A stretch of DNA of 64,000 bases, taken from NCBI GenBank assembly GCA_963788145.1, contig CAWBFQ010000014.1, positions 254,352 to 318,351 of the forward strand. The letters are read 5' to 3'. Source of the DNA: UTCFX2 sp963788145. GTDB lineage: Bacteria > Chloroflexota > Anaerolineae > Anaerolineales > UBA4823. This document shows positions 53,642 through 62,898 of the stretch, piece after piece (position 1 is the first letter of the stretch; every line of letters starts with the position of its first letter). The translations under genes were made by a program, and so were the position numbers. Under the pieces are notes generated by a model that had not been told where the DNA came from, did no database searches, and worked only from the letters and a program-made list of their open reading frames with translations.

Positions 53642-53932
53642 TCAGACCTTTTGCGCCGCCCCGCGTGATTCCAGTTGATCTATTAGAACCAGCAAATCCT
53701 GCCCGGCTTGCGCCTGATCCACCTCGAATTCAAGCGCCATTTGATCGCAAATCTCTCCCAGCGTGCGCTCGCCATCCAATAAGTCCCAGATGCGAGCAGC
53801 GCTGTCATTCAAGGTGTAGATGCTTTCCAGATCGCCCATTTTCTGGCGAATCGGAACCAGCAGCATCTCGCCCGCGATCTGGCGCGAGACAATATTGGCG
53901 TCCTTGCGGTAGCGGTCATTCAACTGCGGCAT
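53642..53932 (-). CDS. PqqD-family RiPP recognition protein
   Basis: This 96-aa winged-helix protein has the family pattern SRQIAGEMLLVPIRQ, IYTLNDSAARIWDLLDGERTLGEI and a C-terminal helix LLVLIDQLESRGA. PqqD-like proteins bind the leader of a ribosomal peptide and present it to a radical SAM partner. The adjoining radical SAM gene begins 1 bp downstream. The upstream secreted-protein gene ends 23 bp before it, so it may be cotranscribed. Confidence 0.88.
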   Translation of the reverse strand: MPQLNDRYRKDANIVSRQIAGEMLLVPIRQKMGDLESIYTLNDSAARIWDLLDGERTLGEICDQMALEFEVDQAQAGQDLLVLIDQLESRGAAQKV

Positions 53933-53955
53933 CTTGGCTCAAGCCGATCCTGCGG

Positions 53956-55988
53956 TTATTTCTTGACGACCGGCAAGAACATGTTGTGCAAGGCAACCGG
54001 CGCCGACACGAAGAACGTGCTGCTCCCATCCGTCGAGACCGCCTCGACCCAATAATAGTACCTGACGCCAACCTGGGCGGTGGTATCCAGGAATTCATAA
54101 TCGGCCCCGCCAGCGCCGCCAGCCTGGCTGAAGATGAAGTCCGAAATCTGGCTGCGGTCGCTGCCGTCTTCTTGCAATGAGCGGTAGACTTTAAACCCAG
54201 ATGCGCCGATTTCCTGCCCGGTCGTCCACAGCACACGCACCCGATCCACCTCTGGCAGCGCGGCGAAATCCGCCAGGTCGACTGCCGTCGGTTTGTCCGG
54301 GACCGGGGTGTAGTCGCCCTCCGCCAACATGCTGACACCGAGCGTGGCTACAAAATTCTTAGGGGCTGCAGTATCAACGTGATTGCTGTAGATTTCCCAA
54401 TCTGTGTCATCCAAATTATATCTGGCGCTGTAGAAGTCTGCCTCGGTGATCGGGGATATTGCCACTACATCCGAGCTTCATAATAGAAAGTGAATGTCCC
54501 TGTTTGTCCAGTAGCGCTGGTCACTTTCCAATATCGATTGAAATACGAACTGGTACCCAGGTTCGGTTGTTTGGCATTGATCACCCGGACGCAGACCGAA
54601 TATGCCGCAAAACTACTTTCAGGAGGTAACACTACTTTTGCAGGTGAATACTCCAAGGTACCGGTGTTATCCCCAATGGGAAATCGTTTGGCAACACCCA
54701 ACTCATAGTCACCATTAATAATCTTACACAATGCTGCATCATCGGCAATGATCATTTTACTTGCTGGAGTAACTCGCGTCCGTCAATAAGGAGGTGAAAT
54801 GGCCGATCTAGCCTGTAAGCGTAAGATCAAATCCGCCAGATCCAAGTTTCCAGTACTCATAGTAAAGATAGTAGGATACTTCTATCCCATGTTCCAAGAA
54901 TACATCTGAATCCATCTCCAGAGCTATTATCGATCACAAGACTGGGAAAATCCGTTGTCTGACCGATCCACCGATGATCTGCTGGCTGGTACCTATAAAT
55001 CCGACCCTAGAACCACCGCCGGTAATTCGACCACCGTTATTGGTCCAATTCCCCGCTAACATTTACGCCACAATAACCAGGAGGGGTGGGTACAGAGGCT
55101 ACAAGCACCGGGTAGACCAAGATAACCAGTTTTGCCCCAAGGTGAGATCCCCGCGCAGCGTCCGGATCGTATTATTTGCCATTTGAACAGTTGTGAAACG
55201 GATACCAGGATAATCCGAGCTGACTGTGACATTCATCGGGATGGTCGAGCCGCTGGTCCCGGCCGGCCATGCCGCTCCAACGTTATATGTGGCCGATGAA
55301 GTGGCATTTGCATAGCTAAACATCAATGTCGACGAGTCGCCATAGAAGGGTCCATTAGTGACCACCTGGCCGCCATAGGAAATCTTCAGCGTCCCATTGA
55401 TGGTGGTCAGCGACAGAACCTGGATCGAACCGGGTTTGGGTGTTCGACAATGCTTTGAGTTCCAGGGTGACGTTCGTGTCGATGACCAGCGTTCCGCCGT
55501 TGGCGGAGGCGACGGTAATCGTGTATATGTCAGAATTTGTGTAGATCAAGACTCTACTTCCGCTCGCGCCGGTGATCGTCCTGGCCCCGCCATCCACAAG
55601 GATATTGTAGCTGCCGTTTCCGTTCAGGGTCAAGATCTGCCCATCCAGGTCGATACCGTTTCTGAGAACCAAAACATTCCCGCTGGTTCCGCTCACGGTG
55701 AGATCAGCGTCGAAGTTCAGGGTTGCGCCGGTTTCCACTGTCAATGTATTCGCCGCAGAGGCGACGTTTACCGTCACCGGGCTGCCGTTGGCGATGACCA
55801 CATCATCTCCACTATCCGGGAAAACGCCGCTGCAGCCGCTCCAGGTCGCATTGTTATTCCAATCTCCGCCGCCGCCAGCCGACGTGCAGGTGTCTGCGTA
55901 TGCGGGTTGGGGCAAAATGAAGAAAGCTGTAACCAGCAATCCCATCATAATTATTGCACTGATCAAAAACCGAGCGGTGTTCTTCATT
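53956..55988 (-). pseudogene. Secreted beta-rich (G8-like) protein gene broken by several frameshifts
   Basis: The start at 55988 follows AAGGAG. A signal peptide (MKNTARFLISAIIMMGLLVT ... PAYA) leads into GGGDWNNNATWSGCSGVFPD and DDVVIANGSPVTVN, typical of G8/beta-helix surface proteins. The frame changes near 55435-55437 (one extra T on the plus strand). It then continues SIQVLSLTTINGTLKISYGG, breaks again near 55100-55130 and in the 54780-55000 stretch (FPSLVIDNSSGDGF, LGSGGFDLTLTG), and once more near 54470. The last part has a fibronectin-III-like domain and ends MFLPVVKK. One gene of roughly 680 codons is implied. Sequencing errors or true decay cannot be separated here. Confidence 0.6.
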
Positions 55989-56008
55989 GGACAGTCTCCT
56001 TCTTCAAT

Positions 56009-56030
56009 TTTCTTGCTGTAGCAAGAAAAC
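56009..56030. promoter_or_regulatory. Short perfect hairpin in the leader of the secreted-protein gene
   Basis: TTTTCTTGC (56009-56017) and GCAAGAAAA (56022-56030) with a 4-nt loop lie about 20 nt before the start at 55988 and just upstream of its ribosome site, where they could influence translation of the peptide-locus transcript. The rest of 55989-56227 shows nothing clear. Confidence 0.45.
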
Positions 56031-56227
56031 AACCCCCAAGTGTGCGCCCAATCTACCCATAAGAAATCCTTTCTGGGGACACAAACTTGCTGAAAGTTGT
56101 TCTTGTTGGATCCAATCAGTTCTTTTCGCTGGATAAATAAACTGCTATCTGAATCAGAAGAATCATATCACAAGAAAGATGAGACGTCAATTAATGTGCT
56201 GTTTTGGTTAAGAAACTGTAAGGTGAG

Positions 56228-56233
56228 TATAAT
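56228..56233 (+). promoter_or_regulatory. -10 box giving a leaderless nucleotidyltransferase transcript
   Basis: TATAAT (56228-56233) ends 6 nt before the ATG at 56240, with TTGGTT 18 bp upstream as a possible -35 (56204-56209). It directs transcription away from the radical SAM locus. Confidence 0.6.
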
Positions 56234-56239
56234 TCAAGC

Positions 56240-57529
56240 ATGCCCGCCCTGTCTCTCGACCCCGCCAGCCGCCTGATCTGCGATCTGCTCCGCCTGGACG
56301 AGCGCCCGCCGGATGACCTGCCGGAACGCCTGCGCCAGACCGGCCTGAGCGCATTCGTCCGGCAGGCAAACACCTACCACCTGGCTGGCAGCGTGTACCG
56401 GCGCCTGCGGGTCGAGGCGAAGCGCAGCCTGCTCCCGCTGGAATTGCTCGAGCAGCTGCGTCTGGTCTACCTGGCTCAGGCGGCCGAAAGCATGCGCCGC
56501 TCTCAGCGGCTGGGGTTGATTTTGGCAAAGCTGAACCAGGTGGGCGTCCCGGCGATCGTGTTGAAAGGCGCTTACCTGGGCGAGCTGATCTACCCCGACC
56601 CGGCCGAGCGCCCGATGGAGGATATCGACCTGTTGGTCAGGCATGCCCATCTGGGGGCGGCGGCCCAGGCGCTGGAGGCGCTGGGCTACCACCCGCAGAG
56701 CGAGTACTGGCTGGACGTGATCGAGCAGACCAACCACCACCTGCCGCCCTACCTCAAAACCGGGGCCGAGCCGGTCGAAGTCCACTGGACGATCGAGAGC
56801 CACGGTCTGCCGTTTGTGATCGATACAGACGGATTATTGCGACGGGCGCAGTCCTGCCAGATCGCCGGGCAGCCCACCTGGGGTTGTCGCCGGAGGACTT
56901 GCTGCTCCATCTCAGCATTCATACTATCCAGCACCGCTTCAACCTTGGGCTGCGCTCGGCTTACGATGTGGCCCTGGTCTGCGCTCATTTCCAGACGAGA
57001 TTGGACTGGGAAATGCTGTCAGGGCAAGCCCGGCGACTGGTCCTCGGATGGCGCCGCGGCCCGGGCGCTCTATCTGATGCTCTGGCTGGCTTCCGAATGT
57101 TTCGGCGCTCCGATCCCAATTGAGGCGCTGCGAGCCCTGCAACCGCTCGATTATCCGCCCGAAATCGGGACCCAGGCGCTGCAGTTGGTCACGCCGCCTT
57201 CAATCGAAACAGCGACCTTCCCCACCAGCGTGGCCGAACTGGTCCAGAAGCCCGGTTTGCGCGCCAGGCTGGACGTGATCGGGCGCTATTTCTTCCTGCC
57301 CAGGGAAGTACTGGCGACCTGTTACCCGCCGGTGCGCCCGGATTCCTGGCAAATCTACCTGTACTACCCCATCCGCTGGAAGGATTTGCTCGTCAAACGC
57401 TGGCGGATGGTCTGGAAACTGGCCCGCCGCGACCCGCATACCCTGTCCGCCGCGACCGCCCAGAGCGCCCGCAATGAGCAGGAGGACGTCCTGATGGAAT
57501 GGGTGTGCGGGCGGGAGGTAAGAAGATGA
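56240..57529 (+). CDS. Nucleotidyltransferase family protein (NTP_transf_5-like), two compensating frameshifts
   Basis: This 429-codon frame encodes a putative nucleotidyltransferase with VLKGAYLGELIYPD and the metal-binding EDIDLLV (Asp128, Asp130), as in the uncharacterised family often found near PqqD/HprK-like genes. The middle (about 56884-57050) is read in the wrong frame. Restoring one G in the run at 56880-56883 gives LSPEDLLLHLSIHTIQHRFN and GLRSAYDVALVCAHF. Removing one C at 57054-57055 returns to ARALYLMLWLASE. The two changes cancel, so the full-length open frame hides them. Divergent from the peptide locus; it may adenylylate or otherwise modify a locus component, which is inference. 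Confidence 0.8.
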   Translation: MPALSLDPASRLICDLLRLDERPPDDLPERLRQTGLSAFVRQANTYHLAGSVYRRLRVEAKRSLLPLELLEQLRLVYLAQAAESMRRSQRLGLILAKLNQVGVPAIVLKGAYLGELIYPDPAERPMEDIDLLVRHAHLGAAAQALEALGYHPQSEYWLDVIEQTNHHLPPYLKTGAEPVEVHWTIESHGLPFVIDTDGLLRRAQSCQIAGQPTWGCRRRTCCSISAFILSSTASTLGCARLTMWPWSALISRRDWTGKCCQGKPGDWSSDGAAARALYLMLWLASECFGAPIPIEALRALQPLDYPPEIGTQALQLVTPPSIETATFPTSVAELVQKPGLRARLDVIGRYFFLPREVLATCYPPVRPDSWQIYLYYPIRWKDLLVKRWRMVWKLARRDPHTLSAATAQSARNEQEDVLMEWVCGREVRR

Positions 57530-57700
57530 ACAGGCGATTGGTCAACTCAATCCCACCTGCAGACTTTCCGGCGACAGGCTTTTGGATAAAAAATAACTCA
57601 CAAATGAGAACACACAGGGAAATCTGGTAAGATAAGTTTCGTTCAACGGCAATCATAGCTTGTTTGCGCACATCAAAAGGTTTACAAGAAGACCATCCTC

Positions 57701-60302
57701 ATGATCCCAATCCACTTATCCATCGCTGGTTTTCTCCTACCCGCGAGCCGGTGGAGTTGGATTTCACTGGCTTCGACCTGGCCTGCATCGCCGGGCCGAA
57801 CGGGGCCGGGAAGTCCTCGCTGCTCGACGCGATCACCTGGGCGCTGTTCGGACAGGCCCGCAAGCGCGACGATTCGCTCATCCACACCCGCTCGTCCCAG
57901 GCGGAAGTGGGGCTGGTGTTCTCCTATGAGGGCAATACCTACCAGGTGCGGCGGATCAAGCCGCGCGATAAAACCATGGCGCTCGAATTCCAGATCTTAC
58001 AGCAAGATCAAACCTGGAAGCCGCTGACAGAACACACCCTGCGAGAGACCGAAACCAAAATCCAGCACACCCTGCGCATGGATTACGAGACTTTCACCAA
58101 CGCTTCCTTCTTCCTGCAGGGCAAAGCCGATCAGTTCACTCAGCAGCGCCCGGGAGACCGCAAGCGCATCCTGAGCAGCATCCTCGGGCTGGAAATCTGG
58201 GAGAGCTACCGCCAGCAAGCGGGCGAGCGGCGCAGGACCGTCGAGGGCGAGATCGCCGGGCTGGATGGCCAGATCCGCGAGATCGCAGCCGAGTTGGCCG
58301 AAGAACAGACCGCGCCTCAGCCGGTTGAAAGAATTGCAGGCCGATCTGAAGCGGCTGGAGGGACTGCGCCAAGACCAGGAAAAGCTCGTCAAGACCGCCC
58401 AACAGGATGCGACCCGGCTGCACGAACAGGGCCGGCTGGTGGACGCTTTCGCCCGCCAGCTTGAGGCCAGTGAGCGCCGCCTGGAGCAGATCATCGCCCG
58501 CCTGGAGAGCCGCCGCCAGGAACAGCAGACCTTCAAGGCTATCATTGAGCGGGCGGATCAAATCGAAAAAGATCACGCCGCCTGGCAGGGTATCAAAGCT
58601 GAGTTGGCCCAGATCGAGCAGGTAGCCGAGCAGTTCCGCGATTTTGAAAAGCAGCGCCAGGAGCCGCGCCTGCACATCCAGGCCGAAAAAGCGCGTTTGG
58701 ATCAGGAACTGAAAGGGCTGCTTAGCGAAAAAGAACAAATGCAGGCCGGCTTGAGCCAAACTGAGGGTTCGAAAGGACTGCTCGATATGGTCGAAGCCGA
58801 ACTTGCGCTGGCAGAAAACAAGCTAGAGCAAAGCGCGCAGTTAGAGCAGCACCGCTTGACGACCCGCCAGCAACAGGCCGACCTGCGGGCGGAAAACGCC
58901 AGCCTGAAACCAGAGATGGACAAATTGAAAGACCGGATCAAACGGCTTGAATTGAGCGAGCAAGGCGGCGATAAAGAATATCGCGGCGATAAAGAACATC
59001 GCTCGGCCGAATGCCCGCTGTGCGGTCAGCCGCTGAAAGCAGAGGAGCGCCTGGCGCTGATCGAGCGCCTGAACGCCGACGGGAGCGAGATGGGCGACCG
59101 CTTCCGAGATAATAAGACCCGCCTGCAGCAGATCGATGACGAATTGACCCGGCTGGAAACGCAAATCAACCAGCTCAACCTGGCTAAAAACGAAATCCGC
59201 CAGCATACCGCCCGGATCGCTCAATTGGAGCAGCAAATCGAGACGCACACCCGCCGGAGCGCCGAATGGCAAATACAGACTGCGCCCCGCCTGGCTGAAC
59301 TGCAGCAAAGCCTGGAGCAGGAGAGCTATGCGCTGGAGGCCCGCCGCAAGTTGGCCGAAGTGGACGCTGAACTGAAGAAAATCGGCTATGACGCCGCTGC
59401 TCACGACCGCCTGCGCCAGGCCGAGCAAGCCGGTCGAGCCAGCGAAGCTGCCCTGAACGAATTGACGCGGGCCAGCGCCGCCCTCGCTCCGCTGGATCGC
59501 GAGATCGCCGATCTGCAAGAACAGCGCCGTCAGACCCAGGACGAGACCGGACGAATCAGGCAGGACTACGACAAGGCCGCCCAGGCTCTGGCCGAAGCTC
59601 AAGCCCAGGCTCCAGACCTAGATGAAGCCGAAAGCCGCTTGCTGGATTTTCAGGAGCAGGAGAACCGTCTGCGCATGGAGATGGGCAGCGCCCGACAGCG
59701 GGTGCAGGTGTTGGATACGCTGAAGGAGCGGCGCGGCGCACTCGAAGCCCAGCGCGAAGCCAGCGCCCATCAGGTGCAGCTCTACAAGCAGCTCGAGCGC
59801 GCCTTTGGCAAAGATGGCGTGCCGGCCTTGCTGATTGAGCAAGCCCTGCCCGAGATCGAGAGCCGGGCCAACCAGAGCCCTCGAGCGACTGAGCGGCGGC
59901 GGGATGTCGGTCCAATTTGTGACCCAGGCCAAATATAAAGAAAAGGGCCGGGAGGACTTGAAAGAGACGCTCGATATCCAGATCAGCGATGGCGCCGGTC
60001 GGCGGGATTACGAGATGTTCTCCGGCGGAGAAGCCTTCCGGGTCAATTTTGCCATCCGCCTGGCGCTCTCGGAAGTGCTGGCTCAGCGAGCCGGGGCGCG
60101 CCTGCAAACCCTGGTCATCGATGAGGGCTTTGGCAGCCAGGACGCCCAGGGCCGTCAGCGCCTGATCGAGGCGATCAACCTGGTGCGCAGCGACTTCGCC
60201 AAAATCTTGGTGATCACCCACATCGAGGAATTGAAAGACGCTTTCCCCTCCCGGATAGAGGTGGAGAAAACTGAGCATGGAAGTACAGTCAGGGTGGTTT
60301 GA
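57701..60302 (+). CDS. sbcC: SbcC/Rad50-like SMC ATPase, three frameshifts
   Basis: The nuclease-complex ATPase normally works with SbcD in DNA-end processing. MIPIHLSIAGF begins at 57701. One base is missing near 57732-57740, after which REPVELDFTGF and the Walker A GPNGAGKSSLLDAITWALFG follow. An extra G at 58323-58324 and an extra C at 59872-59873 break the rest. Joined, it has two long coiled coils around a zinc hook CPLCGQPL, and the C-terminal head with MFSGGEAFRVNFAIRLALSE and TLVIDEGFGSQD. The product is about 867 aa, within the SbcC range. No sbcD gene is next to it here. Frame damage is probably sequencing error because all functional motifs survive. Confidence 0.82.
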
Positions 60303-60393
60303 AAAGGAAAGCGCTTGGTTGATCCATCAATGTTTGGATCAGGCAATCGAATAACCTTAACTCATCAGAAACAGGTATTTTGGAGGTATTGGA

Positions 60394-61008
60394 ATGAGCA
60401 ATATTGGTGATGATAAGCACGGTTTGGAACCAGGAAAACAAGAGATCGCGGTGTTGGCTGGCGGTTGTTTCTGGTGTTTAGAAGCGGTGTACGATGACGT
60501 CATGGGGGTATTGAGCGTGGAATCCGGCTATTCCGGCGGTCATGCGCTCAACCCGGGCTATCAGCAGGTGTGCAGCGGGACGACCGGGCACGCCGAGGTG
60601 GTGCGGGTGACCTTTAACCCGGCGATGATCTCCTATCAAGAAATCCTCGAAATCTTCTTCACCATCCACAACCCCACCACGCCAGACCGCCAGGGAGCGG
60701 ATGTGGGAACGCAATACCGCTCGGCGATTTTTTACCTGGACGAGCAGCAGAAAGAGACCGCCCAGCAGGTGATCGAGCAAATCGAGGCGGTCGGCATCTG
60801 GGAGGCGAAGATCGTGACACAGGTGACGCCGTTGGATGTTTTTTACATGGCAGAAGCCTACCACCAGGAATATTTCAAGAACAACCCCTACCAGGGCTAC
60901 TGCCAGGCGGTGGTTGCTCCGAAAGTAGCCAAGTTTCGCCAGAAGTTCGCCGGGCGGTTGAAGTCCCCCAAAAGAACGCGTAGGTCAAGATGGATAAAAT
61001 TCTATTAG
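60394..61008 (+). CDS. msrA: Peptide methionine sulfoxide reductase MsrA
   Basis: This 204-aa enzyme reduces methionine-S-sulfoxide in proteins. The catalytic motif is GGCFWCLE (Cys25), with SGYSGGHALNPGYQQVCSG and TQYRSAIFYL as family blocks. The reductase domain ends near residue 165 (YQGYCQAVVAPKVAKF) and a short basic tail follows. TGGAGG precedes the ATG. Its last 19 bp overlap the next gene. Intact frame. Confidence 0.94.
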   Translation: MSNIGDDKHGLEPGKQEIAVLAGGCFWCLEAVYDDVMGVLSVESGYSGGHALNPGYQQVCSGTTGHAEVVRVTFNPAMISYQEILEIFFTIHNPTTPDRQGADVGTQYRSAIFYLDEQQKETAQQVIEQIEAVGIWEAKIVTQVTPLDVFYMAEAYHQEYFKNNPYQGYCQAVVAPKVAKFRQKFAGRLKSPKRTRRSRWIKFY

Positions 61009-61832
61009 CCGTCCTGGCCCATCCAGATGACGAATTGTTTGGGATGGGAGGCACTTTAGCAATATATTCCCATCGTGGCGTCCAGGTGCACCTGGTCTGT
61101 GCAACCCGCGGCGAGGCGGGCGAAGTAAGCGCCGAGTGTCTTGAAGGCTTTGATTCGATAGCCGACCGGCGGGTATCCGAACTGCGCTGTGCGGCCGGGA
61201 TATTGGGCCTGGCCGGCGTCTATTACTTGGGTTACCGCGATTCTGGGATGAGCGGATCGAAGGACAATCAAAATCCGCAGGCATTGATCAATGCTCCGCT
61301 CGAACAGGTGGTTGGCAAGGTGGTCACCTACATCCGCCGCTTGCGACCGCAGGTAGTGGTCACCTTCGACCCAATTGGCGGGTATATGCACCCTGACCAC
61401 ATCGCCATCCAGCGAGCGACCACCCAGGCTTTCCACCTGGCTGGCGACCCAAATTACCAGGATCCAGACGGATTGGGCGCTTTTCAACCAGACAAGCTGT
61501 ATTACCATGTCTTTCCAAAAGGCGCGCTGCGTCTGGCGGTGAACCTGATGCCGCTGTTTTGGACAGCGACCCGCGCAAATTTGGGCGGAATGGAGATATC
61601 GACTTTAAAGCGCTGGTGGATCAGGGCAATTTTCCTACCCATGCCCTGATCGATATCAAACCGGCAATAGAAGCCCGCGCTGCAGCCGCCGCCTGTCATG
61701 CCAGCCAGCTCGAGGGCGGCCCGCAGCGGCCTGATCGGTTGGATCTGGCGCTGGATTGGCACGAAGGAACATTTTATCCGCGCCTATCCCGAAGCGCAGA
61801 AGGGATTAAAAGAGAAGGACCTGTTTGAGTAA
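60990..61832 (+). CDS. PIG-L (LmbE)-type zinc deacetylase, two frameshifts
   Basis: This protein removes N-acetyl groups from glycosidic amino sugars or similar small molecules. The N-terminal zinc motif AHPDDE (residues 10-15) and the second His block GYMHPDHIAIQ are intact. One T is missing in the run at 61557-61560; restored, the frame reads FLDSDPRKFGRNGDIDFKAL. An extra C near 61727 then needs removal to reach GLIGWIWRWIGTKEHF and the stop at 61830. The repaired length is about 280 aa, normal for LmbE/MshB/BshB-like enzymes. The substrate is unknown; a thiol such as bacillithiol or mycothiol is possible but not shown. Confidence 0.82.
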
Positions 61833-61843
61833 GCATCTGTTGG

Positions 61844-61872
61844 TTGCGGATTCTCGCCATCCCTGGTAAAAT
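61844..61872 (+). promoter_or_regulatory. rplI promoter
   Basis: TTGCGG (61844-61849), 17-bp spacer and TAAAAT (61867-61872) with TGG before it (extended -10). It starts a leader of about 85 nt. Confidence 0.6.
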
Positions 61873-61909
61873 CATCGTAATAGTTCTGGCTTAGGCTGGA
61901 AACGTTACG

Positions 61910-61951
61910 CTCTGAACGTAGTACCCTTCGTTCAGAGACATTTTTGTCTGA
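61910..61951 (+). promoter_or_regulatory. Alternative hairpins in the rplI leader
   Basis: CTCTGAACG (61910-61918) pairs with CGTTCAGAG (61929-61937). The same right arm can instead pair onward, GACA with TGTC around the five-T loop (to about 61951). The two structures exclude each other, as in ribosomal-protein autoregulation or attenuation leaders. Confidence 0.45.
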
Positions 61952-61964
61952 AAGGGCTTGAAAA

Positions 61965-62040
61965 ATGAAAGTATTATTGATTAAGGACGTCTATAAATTG
62001 GGCCGAGCAGGGGATATCAAGAAAGTAGCCGATGGTTACG
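61965..62040 (+). pseudogene. rplI: 5' fragment of ribosomal protein L9 gene
   Basis: The frame begins MKVLLIKDVYKLGRAGDIKK followed by VADGYA, the hallmark first 26 residues of bL9. After GGTTACGC at about 62040 the translation loses all similarity (expected RNFLIP...). The DNA becomes GC-rich and unrelated. bL9 is a 50S protein near L1 of about 150 aa; only one sixth is present. The promoter and leader in front are intact, so the break is downstream of a normal gene start. It marks an assembly join or an insertion point. Confidence 0.85.
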
Positions 62041-62041
62041 C

Positions 62042-62314
62042 TTCTGCCATTCGCCGGGGTGCCCGCTGCACGTCACCTCGGATTCGCCAAACGTGCGCGG
62101 CAGTGGCCAGTGGGCCTGCATCGACGGCGTGTTCTACGACCGGCACTCGATAGGCGGCAACGGCGGGAGGCTGTTGTTGACGTTCTGGACGCGCCTGAAC
62201 GCGGAGTACGAGGCGGCGGCGGCGCGGGCGGCATTGGACCGGGCCCGTGCAGAGCCGACGGTGCAGACAGAGTTGTTCGCGCTTGACGTGGCCGCTCCAG
62301 CAGACGAACGATAG
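62042..62314 (+). CDS. 3' fragment of an unrecognised gene beyond the junction
   Basis: From the break an uninterrupted frame, different from that of rplI, runs to a TAG at 62312. It reads LHVTSDSPNVRGSGQWACID, FYDRHSIGGNGGRLLLTFW and an Ala/Arg-rich helix, ending PADER. It has no start codon in the window and looks like the end of a foreign gene. No family recognised. Confidence 0.4.
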   Translation, partial: FCHSPGCPLHVTSDSPNVRGSGQWACIDGVFYDRHSIGGNGGRLLLTFWTRLNAEYEAAAARAALDRARAEPTVQTELFALDVAAPADER

Positions 62315-62898
62315 GGGCGGACGATCAATGGGGCGGGTGCCCAGGTGCAGCATCCCTCGATATCCGAACTATAAGGAATGGGGATGTGAACTTGTCCCCT
62401 TGCCGTGTTCTTGTCCGGCAGGAAGCGCCAGAATCGGTGTCGGACTGTTGCTAACCACGATCGTCCTGAACTTGGGACTAATCGTTGCACGAGAGGTCGC
62501 TGGCTTCAGTCAATCTGTTCCCAGCGGGTATGGTCGTAGGCAGCTCATCAAAGCTGCGAACAGGGGCAATAGAGCCCAGATCTGGCTTGCCCGGGAGTGC
62601 ACTCGGCGAGCCGCCCCCTGACTGGTAACGAGGGTCCAGGCTTGACCAGCGGCTGGACGCCCGTACACCATCATGACCCGGTTGTGAGAAAGCGGTCGTC
62701 CACGAAGGCGAAGAACCGGCCACAAGCGGGCGCTCCCGACCGTCCGGTTCGGGCATTCCGGGTCCGCGCACTCGCCGAGCCCTCGGCGGCCGCTCAGCGA
62801 TACATCGGTGCCGACAATACAGCGTGAGGCATGACTCGTCGGCAGCGGCCAAGCCACAGGCTCGGTTGTGGCCCGAACTGCCCAACTGGGCGCTTCTG
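62315..62898. other. GC-rich stretch without a supported gene
   Basis: Several overlapping open frames exist here on both strands because of high GC content, but none shows a recognisable domain, ribosome site or codon pattern. It probably is intergenic sequence 3' of the AraC-type gene. Confidence 0.5.

Noticed and set aside
47514..57529. Lasso peptide biosynthesis cluster
   Set aside because: HprK-like, PqqD-like and NTP_transf_5 genes occur in lasso clusters, but the asparagine-synthase-like cyclase and transglutaminase-like protease are absent and a SPASM radical SAM enzyme is present.
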